64,000 bases of DNA, from assembly GCA_903813345.2 (NCBI GenBank), contig CAIIXF020000003.1:4182109-4246108 (forward strand), given 5' to 3'. Made by a program: the position numbers and the translations under genes. Source of the stretch: Owenia fusiformis (taxonomy: Eukaryota; Annelida; Polychaeta; Sabellida; Oweniidae). The number at the start of each line of letters is the position of its first letter. Position 1 is the first letter of the stretch. The notes under the pieces were generated by a model that did no database searches, was not told the origin of the DNA, and was given only the letters and a program-made list of their open reading frames with translations. This document shows positions 1 to 11,100 of the stretch, one piece after another.

Positions 1-289
1 TCATTTACCAGTCCTTATCTGGTAAAAAAGATTTATTTATATTTATTTACATTCCTGTAGCCTTGCTACCATTGTTTGACAAAGCTACTATTTCTGACAA
101 AGAGAATGGGGTTCCGTTTCTCCGACTCTGCCTCTGGCTACGAACCTGCAACCCCATCATGCTATAAATCATTCTGTTTATGTTCAGTGAGGAAAGTAAT
201 ATTAACTGAGGATCATTAGAAAATTTCACAGATTGATGCATGTGTTTTTGAAACTATCTATAGACATATTTATAATTCTTCTTTTTCAG

Positions 290-1518
290 ATTCAACTTTC
301 CTTCCTCTATGTAGGCCATACCCACGAAGATATCGATCAACTATTCAGTAAAATAGCAGACAAACTTGTCAAAACAGAGTGTCAAACGTATGAGGATTTT
401 ATGTCACTTTTACCCAAATCCCGGCACATAAAAGACATGCTTCTCTTTAGAGAATGGCTCAGCCCATATTTAATTACCATCAAGAAACATAGCAAAACTG
501 GCATGTTCAGGTTCAGGCTAGACGATACCAACAGTGAAGTTGTAAACGTGTATTATAGAAAAAACAGTAACCAGCGTTTTAGATTATTAGAAAATGGAAT
601 GTTTAAGCGGAACGAACATGGCAATCCAGTAAGACCAACCAATAAACCAGAAATTATGATTCCAAATTATGATGAACTCAAATTACATGATAAATTGAAA
701 TATTTAGAAGATTGGAAACTTTATTTTGATGACTTCTTGGAGGACACTGAATATATATTATGGAAACGTTTAATTAAGAGGTATATGTCCCCAGCAGCAA
801 CAACAGCCACTGTACAACCATTAGTATGTTTTGATCACGTGGATAAATACCGAATGGATGATTTACTGCTGAACAGAGATCTTGTTGAGCCTGGTGACGA
901 GTTGTTAGATGAAATGCTACAACGGGAGCTTGAAAACCCAGCAGTAAGTAAAACAACCTTTTTGTTTAAACCTCGTGACGCCAGTACCATTAAATGCATC
1001 TTTTGAAATCGTTGGATAAAAGTGAGACGAATGTGTGTTTATAAATAAGGCTGACCTCATGAGTTCATGAGGTCAATATACCACAAGTTGACGAGAGGCA
1101 TCTAAGATCGAGGTTTGCTTCTATTTCAAGCTCATGGGGAAAAGTTAATTGCCCCTGATCTTTATAACGGTAGTAATGATGGATATTACCCCAAAAATAA
1201 ATGTAATACTAAATTGTATCTTATAATCAAATAATACAATTTATTCTGATTTGGGCAGATATAAGTTATAATATATGTAGTTATAATATGTTATGAATAT
1301 AATATATATATGTATAATATGTTATGAATTTCCAGATTGAAGTCAGTGCAACAAAAAGACGAAACAATCCAACTAAAACCAAAGCAAACCCAAACTACCA
1401 GAAACAACAACAAAAGCAGTCGAACCAAAAGAAAACAATAAATATGTCAAAGAAGAGAAATAATCCTAAAAATACAAATACAGTTGGAAAAGCGACAACT
1501 AAAACGAAAGGAAAATAG
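290..1518 (+). CDS. DUF7869-type protein, last two exons (partial)
   Basis: Two exons read as the 3' end of a longer gene. Exon 290-943 follows a TTTTTCAG acceptor, stays open for 218 codons and ends at a GTAAGT donor. Exon 1336-1518 follows TTTCCAG and ends in TAG. Both junctions are in phase 0. The first exon begins with the motif VGHTHEDIDQLF, which I recognise from DUF7869 proteins, a widespread invertebrate family often considered transposon-derived. The second exon is a short tail of Lys, Asn, Gln and Thr, likely disordered and nucleic-acid binding or nuclear. Upstream exons must lie before the window. Because the FOG gene also lacks its 5' exons, this gene may sit inside a FOG intron. 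Biochemical function is unknown; the transposase link is inference. Confidence 0.7.
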
Positions 1519-1631
1519 AACTTTTATCACCCACACACTCCAACTCGTTTTTTATGTTTTTATGTTTATTGTTGTTATGTAAAAAAATCATCAAACATAA
1601 AAATTGGCATGAGTCTGAATTAGCATGTATT

Positions 1632-1801
1632 CGCGAATGCAACTACATTGTAACGCCTGTTTGCTACCGGATCAACCTACCTTTTATGACCAACTCATTA
1701 AGATATGAATGGAATAGTGGCAGGTACTTTTCATATTTAAACGAGTTGCCCGTAGAATAGTAGGTTAATCCGTTAGCCGGCAAACATTAGTTACATTCGC
1801 G
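1632..1801. mobile_element. Foldback MITE, copy 1
   Basis: The two ends are imperfect reverse complements of each other: the left starts CGCGAATG and the right ends CATTCGCG, with arms of about 55 bp. A second copy, with the same arm motif (GGATTAACCTACT), lies at 52733-52876. There is no coding capacity. Confidence 0.7.
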
Positions 1802-2617
1802 TGCGAGTGCCATACTCGGAATACTGTGAACTGTTGACCCAAGGAAATCATGATTTCATTCATCTAACTACCGACCGCATAATGCGTGCGAGGCATAGAC
1901 CAATAATATGCATTTTAGACAGTGTCACATTTTAGAGTGTCTTGAAGTTTTACATTATTGATTTAAACATATGTCGTTAATAACAAATAAAAAAGATGTA
2001 GTTTACATGTACAGTACAGGGTGTTTCATATGTATGCACCCCCCTCTAAACTCATACATGTAGCATTGCCACCCTATCGTGTTATATATCATTTTGTTCC
2101 TTATGTTACATACGATTCCAGGGGTGTCACTGACAAAATATATTTCTAGCTATTGTTACCATGGCTCAGAGCTCAGTCTACATGGCTTTGCCTAGTCATA
2201 TAAATCCGACCTCCGTATGCTGTTATTTGTTGTTATTTTTTCTTATTTGGATGTTTATAATTCTTATTTTTTGCATACTGGGTTCGTAAACATTAGCCGC
2301 ATCTTTATTGAGGGAAACGCTTTATTGGTCTGTCTCCCCAACCAAATGCTATATACTGGTATATGTAATTTTTAAATAAATTAATGTCCATAGACGCATG
2401 TAAACATAACAAGACTGCATTAAAACCGCCCGCAGATAAGATTTGTACATTGATATTTGTACATTGATATATTGATAACTTTTGGAGTACACGGTCACTT
2501 CTTATTTGTGTAAAAACCAATCAAGTATAACCTGAAAAAACGTGTTAAATGTTAAATGTCTCTACCTTGTATATATTATTCTATGAACTATGTAGCTAGT
2601 ATTAAACAAGCCTGAGG
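1802..2617. other. Intergenic or intronic stretch, nothing recognised
   Basis: AT-rich DNA with no convincing exon, RNA gene or terminal repeats. A short direct repeat of TTGTACATTGATAT occurs near 2443-2470. Confidence 0.5.
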
Positions 2618-3147
2618 GTGTCCATAGACACCTTTCCAAGCAACAATTCTTGTTTCATGTGTTTTCACAGTGTCTATAGACACTAGCCTGTTTTTTAGGA
2701 ATGCATTTGTGTAGATTTAAAATGTTTATATATTGGACTTGCAGAGTGTCTATAGACACTTTGGGACTTTTGTGTATAGGGAATCTTGGAGGTGATATTA
2801 ATGGATATATATCAATGCGGGTGTCCATAGACACCTTCAACTTCTCATTATTGGGAACTGTATTTTCCAATTTATTTGGTGACTCAAATATTTAAATTTC
2901 CTATTGGGTGTCCATAGACACTTTGCTCGCAAGCATTTTGTCAAGTGTTATCGTGGTGTCCATAGACATTTTTGATTTTCAATAAATCAACTAGGTAAGT
3001 GTCCATAGACACTTTTATTCTATAGACATGGAAACATTTTTATATTTGTTAGAGGGGTGTCCATAGACACCCCTCTTGTAAATATGATGACGTTTTGGGA
3101 TGATTAGGAAATTGGTGCATTAACGCGTGAGTGGTGTCCATAGACAC
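2618..3147. repeat. Dispersed 14-bp palindrome array, nine copies
   Basis: Nine copies of GTGTCYATAGACAC start at 2618, 2670, 2746, 2821, 2908, 2956, 2999, 3057 and 3134. Spacing is 43-87 bp and the spacers appear unrelated. The copies at 2670 and 2746 (GTGTCTATAGACAC) are perfect palindromes. The others are CCATAG-centred with one central mismatch, and the 2956 copy ends in T. The base pair just outside the core is complementary in seven of nine copies. The copy at 3057 extends to a 26-bp near-perfect palindrome (3051-3076). Confidence 0.85.
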
Positions 3148-3338
3148 CTCATATATAGTAAAACATAAAGTGAATAATACTGTATCTGAATTATATTTTC
3201 AAAATTCAAACCATCACCATTTCTGTTATTCCATCACCACAACTTGTTTTTTAGAAAATAAGTACACAGATATTTGGAAATAAATATATGGTTTTAAAAG
3301 AGAAACCTGCATTTTCTCTTTTAGTTTTGCACCCTGTT

Positions 3339-4900
3339 ATTTATAATTGTGTCAGATATTAGATTGATAACGTCACCTTGAATGCTTTTTTACAACCATA
3401 TAAAGGTGCCCTGTTAAAATTATAACATATTTTATTTGTTAACGTTTATTTTTATAATATTTCTCAATCATAAATTACTGCTTAACTCCTAGATTTTCCA
3501 GGTAGATCATAACCTTAATTATCCCATCGAACGAAGTTCGGAGGGATATAGGGAACGCCTCCGTCCGTCCGTCCGTACGTACGTACGTCTGTACGTACGT
3601 CCGTCCGTCCGTCTGTCCGTCCGTCCGTCCGTCCGGGCAATAACTCAAAAACGGTTGGCCAGATTTTGTTCATATTTTGTACACATATACCCTATGGGGT
3701 TAGAAGTTCTGCTCTAAAGCCGATTTTCAAAATGACCGCTCATTTCAAAATGGCGGCCATTTTAATGACGATTTTACAGTAATTTAGGTGCAATATGTAA
3801 ACTGTAATAGCAATATGTTTTAAATGTAAAAAAATTATAAAGGACGTTAATAATGCTACAAATGTAGATATTAAAGAAGCACATGGCAGCCATCTTGAAA
3901 AATGGCGGCCTTTACTCGTCATTTTACGATTTTTGCTGTAACTCAAAAAGTAGTGGAGCGATTTTGTTCATATTTGGTATGTGGATACTATAAGCATTGC
4001 ACACGTTCTAAAGACACTTTTGGTAGAAGGTGGCCATTTTTCAAAATGGCCGCCATTTTAACGTATTTTACTATAACTCGAAAAGTAGTGGAGCGATTTT
4101 GTTCATATTTGGTATGTGAATACTATAAGCATGGCACACTGTCCTATGACACTTTGGTAGAAGGCGGCCATTTTGAAAACAATTTTGAAAAATGGCCGCC
4201 ATTTTAACGTATTTTACTATAACTCGAAAAGTAGTGGAGCGATTTTGTTCATAATTGATATGTGAATACTTTAAGCGTGGCACATTGTCTAATAAAACTT
4301 TAGGGAGTAGTCGGCCATTTTGAAAAATGGCCACCATTTTTATGTGTGTTATTTTACAAGCATGTGTGCGATTTTTCAAAAATTTTAGAGGTGGCTACTT
4401 AAAAGCATATTATTTCTTCTGATGACAACTTGGCTAGTGAGCAACCATTTTGAAAATGGTGGCCTTTCTGGTGTGTTGTTTTATGATATTTGCGCTTCGT
4501 TTGTAAAAATGCCAGCCATTTCTGTTCGATGGGATTCGCTACGCTTTGGCGTTGCCGTTGTTCTGGTTCATAATTGTGTCAGATTAAAAGATAATACATT
4601 TAATGTAATCTTGTTTTAATTCATGTTATATTTATCTAATATGCTTTTTTACAACCATATAAAGGTATCCTGTTGAAATTATAAAATATTTTATTTTATT
4701 TGTTTACGTTTATTTTTTTAATATTTCTCAGTCATACTAGTATATTCCTGCTAGTACTAGATTTTCCTGGTAGATCATAACCTTAATTCATAATTGTGTC
4801 AGATTAAAAGATAATACATTTAATGTAATCTTGTTTCAATTCATATCATATTCATCTAATATTCTTTTTTTCACAACCATATGAAGGTACCCTGTTAAAA
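3339..4900. repeat. Tandem unit of about 220 bp, interrupted by an insertion
   Basis: Units starting near 3339, 4568 and 4790 share ATAATTGTGTCAGAT and the segment TTTACAACCATATAAAGGT. The first unit is separated from the second by the 3521-4567 element. The second and third units are directly adjacent, so the uninterrupted junction is visible near 4776-4800. Confidence 0.65.
3521..4567 (+). mobile_element. Repeat element with palindromic end and 'GGCGGCCAT' sub-repeats
   Basis: It begins with the palindrome-rich motif TCCCATCGAACGAAGTTCGG followed by a GTCC/GTAC microsatellite (3555-3635). It then carries about three tandem units of roughly 150 bp, each with AGTAGTGGAGCGATTTTG and an AAAATGGCGGCCATTTT-type motif. 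Related sequence lies at 13885-14425 (reverse). Related left ends lie at about 30529 and, reversed, at about 37757. There is no coding capacity; the short ORFs here are repeat artefacts. Confidence 0.65.
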
Positions 4901-5018
4901 GGTTAGATATATTAATTACTACTGAAAAAAAGATAGCAAAATTAATGATGTATTTGCATTTGAATGCCTTTAATTGAGTATGGTCATCAAAACTAACAAT
5001 TTTCTTGTTTGTTTTCAG

Positions 5019-5148
5019 TTCCCAGGCAACACCACTGGTAACCATAGTAACATCTCCCTAGTAACAGAAGAGGATCAAGGAAGCTGGTTAAAGTTTATGA
5101 AACGGTCCCCTGATCCTGATGAATGTAACGCTATCGTCACCCTTCAAG
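5019..5148 (+). CDS. ZFPM: FOG exon: first part of PR-like domain
   Basis: Acceptor TTTTCAG, donor CAAG|GTAATT. Starts FPGN, comparable to the FPG in vertebrate FOG PR domains, and contains WLKFMKR and NAIVTLQ. It leaves one base that joins exon 21529 to make an Asp codon. Confidence 0.85.
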
Positions 5149-8100
5149 GTAATTGCCTTTGCATTATGTCGCCAACACATTGTTATAGTCTCCAACTTTT
5201 TCTGGCCAGCGTTCGGTGGTCGATGTTTGGCGTCTGTAACACGTTCAGCGGTTTGAGTCTGTAACAAATGGCAGGTGGTGATATTTTGCATGTTAATGCT
5301 TTGTACTGTATTGTTGTGGCTCATCCAAGAATTGTTAATATATTCAATCCATCACATTTTTTTCACCAGCATCTGGTATCTGTGACATATGGTTACAATG
5401 TAGGGTGGAAAAGAGTGTAATTAGCAAGGAATAATGAGCCATGTTCTCAATACATTTTAAATTGTATAGAAATGTAAGAAATTCAAGACTTATTCAAATT
5501 TTTGCCCCCATGACTGATTAAATAAATTCGATAGTCATCTGTAAAATACTTTTTTAATACATTGATTGGCATTAGAATCCTGAACATTATTAAACCGTCA
5601 ATTTATTCAATTTGAACAAATTGGGGTTTTATTTGAATAAACTGTTTGACTGTTTAAATAGACATGATGGTCCACAAAACATATCACCTAGAGTTCCTAA
5701 AAAACTGAAATTTCTTGATTAGCAGATTGGTGATGCGTCATATTTTTTACCGATTATGATATTTTGTGATTATTTGTGATAAATCCCAAGGAAGTGTTTT
5801 TGAAATGAGTCATTTATGAGCACTTTTTCTGGTAACGTGTTATCAGATTGTCTAAGTAACTAAACAACGATTTGCTGATATATTTTTTTCTGAGGATTGA
5901 CGATTATAAATTAGTTCAACATATCTTTACTTGTATGATCCAAATCAGACATATGTCAAGTAGTTCCAAGAAAATGCTCCCGTCTTAGTATATTTTGCGC
6001 TATTTCTCTTTACAATTTGAATGAAGTGTGTGAATTTTGAGTATTTCTCAACAATTTAGAGTGTTGACCTCATGTGTGTTTACTTTTTTTCTTGGAATTT
6101 CCATTATTTTGTCCGATTTTTTTATTTTAAAACGTGGCTGTTGGGTGTTTTTGGGACTGGTAAAAGGAGCATCCTTTAAATTACTTGTATTTTTAATCTA
6201 CACCACTTGGAAACCTACTTAAAGATTAGAATATGTTTTTGATAGTAGAATTGTGATCCTCTAACGTCAATTTTAAGATTCATCACTGATCCGTCTAAGA
6301 TTTAGTTTTCTCCCCTCGATCAAATTATCTCTGTTTCTTCAAATTTCGCTATATTTCTCTGTAGAAATTGAATGAAATGTCTGTTTTTCTTGCATTTCTA
6401 AATAATTTAGAGTGTTGACCACATGTCTGTGTACTTTATTCCTTGTTGATTTCACTCCTTTTCAATTAAATATGCATTTAACAACATGACCACCCAAATG
6501 TTTTTTGTGTTCTCAAGTAGATTGGTAGAATTATTGTGAAATTGGATGGTTTTGTTGAATTCCTGTCGAGGCTTAAATATGTCAAAACTTTTTCACAATC
6601 TATGGAGATTTTTTTCTGTAAATGATGTTTTAAAATATCTAAAATACTTTTCTTGGTCTCAATCAGTGTTGATCGAGGAATTTTCATGAAATATTTTTGT
6701 AAAATTGACTACGACCAAGTTAATTTTTTTTTTTTAAAGTGCAGCGCTATTTTTTGGGAATAAATTTTATTTGTTACATTAATAATTTGCATAATCAGTT
6801 ATTCCAGGGTAATTTCTGCCTGTTTTCTATATTGGTTTTATTTATCAAGTTAAGTTAATACATTTTTCCTAATATCACTGATGCAATCATAATTATGTTA
6901 ACATGGAAAAAACAAAGATGTTTAATGTAAACTCAGATAACAAATGCGAACAAATAGAGATTATTTGTCTTATGGAGAAAATGGGTGAATAAGACATGGT
7001 CAGACGGCAATTGGTGCATTATGGGATGTAACATTTGTACTGGTAACCTCCATGATGATGTAAGCCCTCGCCTCTTAGTCTCACATCAAAGTGATACCAT
7101 GTTTTCCTAAGACCTCCGTTAGCAAATTTCGATAAAACATATCACGTCTAAAGAACCGTTATCATACAAAGCTAGCTCCTTATCTTTAGTTTAGTAGCTT
7201 CCCAAGTTAAGATCGCATCAAATTCGTAGTGTAATACTCTTCTGATAGTGATTTCATGCACACCTGCATAAGTTCTGAAGTCCGTCTGCTTCAGAGTGAA
7301 ATCAGGCGATCAAACTTAATTCCCCAAATTTCTCATAAAAATTTGACTGAATTGTATTATATTTTTGGATTTTTATGTAATCTAAAGTGTTGGCTTCACA
7401 TGTATTTATTTGATTTTTTGATTCTATCTTTATTTTGTTCATGATTTTGGCATTTTATTATGTGACCAATTGGATTTTTTTCATGGGTGAAAAGATTACA
7501 ATGAAAGAGTTATCTTCTATAAAAACGTAGCTATAAGAATCAGATAGGGGACTCCAACATTTGGAACTTATTTATAGCCAAATCTGTGGAGTTTTCTGAT
7601 AAATGAAATCATATCATTATCGATCATATTCACATATTCTATCTAAAATCCAAGTGAAGTTCGAGCTATTTTATGATTTCTAAACAATTTAAAGTATCAC
7701 TATTATATATACCAGCTTCATTTCTTTTTAGTTTTTAATTAATCACTTGTTTTATACATTTTTAATACATTACCATTTTGGTATTTTCCGGTTGGGTTAT
7801 CAACGGACTGTTTTAAGAAGGGTTGCATTGAGCCCTCCTTGATTAGATATCAACTTGAAAGACCGTGCCCTGGAGAGGGAACTATTTTTTGTGGTGATAG
7901 CACCCGCTGTGTGATAGGGCCAGTGATTAGAGACGGAGTTGGGTAATATCTTTACAAATACCTTGTATTAGGATAAATATGCCAATCTCTCATGTGTGTG
8001 TTACATTTCTTTTACAAAATAAATGTTTATCTGGAAGGGAACGTCTCAAAATATCAGTTATCACTCTACAAACACAAAATTTAGTTTAGCTAGCCTTGGT

Positions 8101-11100
8101 GAAGTCAGTGGTTTTGCCCGACATTATCATTTTTCCAGTACTTCGGAATAATATATAAGTGGCATAATTTTTACCTCATTAAAAGTACTCTGTCACATAC
8201 GTGTATACTTATATAAATAGAAAAATAAAAACATTTTCTGAAATGAATTCAAGAATATTGAAAAATTTAATTAATAATTCATATTTTTGCTAAATGAAGT
8301 AGAAATTTATCAAATGTAACTATACTAGTAAAAAGTTTCTTAATCAATGTAAATATTGATACTTGATAGGGCCCCTTAGTATTTTCAGAAATGTTCTGTT
8401 ATTTATGATTTATTGAAACATTTTGTAGTTCATATTATAATATGTCAAAACAAAGTGTAATTCAACAAAATGTAATAAATTATGAATATTTTACATAATT
8501 TCTTGGGATTTCCTCTCTACACTTTACATTTCATTCTTAAAGAATTTTTGTTCAATAAAAAAGGAAGCCAGTTAAACAGAGAATAGTTCATTATCAATTT
8601 TGGCAGAAAGTCCTAGAAAGAAAATAAATAGATTTTTCAGCCAAAGGATCCGGTTAAGATCAATGACAGTTAGAAAGAGAATGGTTAAGTATTTATAAAT
8701 GGTGACATGTACAAAGAATGGAGCCTTGTGATAACACAAGCCAGCTGCAAAAAGTTATAACGGTCATGGTTTTAAACATGAAATTTCTTGAAATTTAGAG
8801 AAGTTATTCAAAATCTGAACCCATTAATATGAAGCCAAAACTCTAATTTGTATAAAAATGCAAAAAAATTTGGATGTTCATTCAAATTTTACGGAGAAAT
8901 CTTAAGAATTATTGTCTAGCAGACGGACTTTTGAGTGCGGAGAGTTGATTATCGCATTGATGCTTCTTTATTAATTGCCTCCATGACATGAAAAATTGCT
9001 CCTATTTATTACATCTCCCTAAGAGTGAATCTGAATGTTTGTGTCTAACAGACCACGACTGATAGAAACTCGTGTTCTTTTTTGACTGTTGAGAACATCA
9101 TCAGATTAGTTTTTCAGCAATCGGAAAGAGTAATGAGCGTCACTTGGAAATGAAGATAAAATATTAAACATTTGGGGTCCTTTTAGGGGAGGAAAGGGGT
9201 AGATATACTAAATAAACCTAACTGCCCATTAAATCACTTTATGTTTGTTTCTTTGGTTTTTGAATTTGAATTTTTATAACTGTTTGTTGTATTTTTGCCA
9301 CGTAAACATTTAAAATTTCATTTTGATGTTTATCAAATAGAATGATTCATACTTTAGAAGTATTTATTACAAATTGCATGACTACATGATTGAATAGTTC
9401 AAACTGAATTGTACATATATTCTCTGATAAAAGATTTTTTCTGTATAGTGAAAAGGAAAGGAATCGCCATGAAATCGTGCCAACTCTTAAATTAGTTTTT
9501 AAAATCACTTAATTGATTCATCTATCTTTGACTTTTGAGAGATAAAACTTAAAATAAATAAAGCCAGATATTGTTTTTTCTTTGGGAGATTTCTCAAAGG
9601 GTCTGGTTTTTCCAATTAGCTATCTTTTAGAAAAGTCTGCGAGAACATATTTATCAAATGCCATTTTTCAGTTTTCATCAGCTTTCCTTTTGTTCTCGGA
9701 TCACCATTTATAGGTATATTATTAAAAGGATGTCTAAAGTTAATTAAGCCATATTTCCCCCTTGCAATTTATTTCCCCTTTGCATTGATGAAAAATAATT
9801 GTTTGAATTTTATAATTCTAAGAGCAGGGCAGTTTCTATTATGTTTTTAGAAAAAGTATTTTGAATGCAATCTTAACTTCTGTTTTGTGTTTTAAGAATT
9901 CATGAAAACATTTTTGTCGAAAACAAGTGTAGTGAAGACTTTTGTGTTATCTGGGTCATAAATTTTTCCAGAATTCTCAGATTTGCATTTCTCTGTCTCG
10001 GACCATTCACGTGTAAAATCAAGTATTATTCCAAATTTATTGCTATCTCGATATTAAGCAAAAAATTCAGCAACAGTGACCTCATGACAATAGAACCGTA
10101 CCAAAGAAATGATTATTACGTTTTTCGATGATAATTATATTGCATTTAGAGTGAATAACTAATGGTGTAATTGGGTAAGGATGAATTTTTGTTCCGATAA
10201 CGGGAAATTAAGGCTCCGGGTTATGATTTAGATCATACTTTTGGCCATATATCGTAAGTTTATGACAAGGCTTTTCCGTTGATGTACCGTTTGGAGTAGT
10301 TTATAGGAAAAGATACTGGCTCAATGTTAAAATTATTCATAAGTATCTGAGCATGTTAAAATGAAGATAAATAATATCTTTTGATTTCTTAATTCAGATT
10401 TAATGGCTTGGAATATTATATGACGTACGGGGCGGTGTAATTCAAGCACTGATTAGAAAGTTGTACGGGTGTCTGCAATTCAAATTATAATTTGGAAATT
10501 ATTGACTTAGGTGTCTGTCACAAATTTTCAAACTAATTCCACTTGCTGCTGTTAGTTTTTTCAATTTGAATTGTTGGTTGGATATTGTTTATTTATTCAT
10601 TTTATTTATTTTATTTATTCATTCATGTTTTATTTTATCAAGTTTAAAATATTTTTTGATAATCTTATTTACTTCAATTTACTCATTGACTTTTGGCAGT
10701 CGGAATAAACTTATAATTTGATTCATAGCTCATTCTCAGTTTTTCAAAAAAGTCCTGTGATTACTTTTAAGAAAAATTATTCACATAATTCACTGTTGAC
10801 TCTTTCGTTATTCTGATCATTATATTATTTGGATTTTTGAAAATTAAAACAGATCATTATATTATCATATCTCATTAAAGATGTCAGTTTAAACTTTATT
10901 TTTCACGTAAATACCTTTCTAGTGATTCGTTTATGCTGTATGAGTAACACAGAAAACAAAGTTGAACCAACAACGTACTTTAAATAGAAAAAATATGTCC
11001 CGTTTTGCTGTTATTTCGAAGCACGTGTTTTGAGTAGGTGAAATTCTCACTTTGTTGTTACACGTGACCACGTGACGTATGCAAAGGCGGGACTCGAATT

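Noticed and set aside
2618-3147. CRISPR array
   Set aside because: The repeats are only 14 bp and palindromic, spacer lengths vary from 29 to 73 bp, and the context is animal nuclear DNA with no cas genes.
3902-4379. Two opposing ORFs of about 100 aa
   Set aside because: Both derive from the tandem 'GGCGGCCAT' repeat units and recur with those repeats elsewhere.
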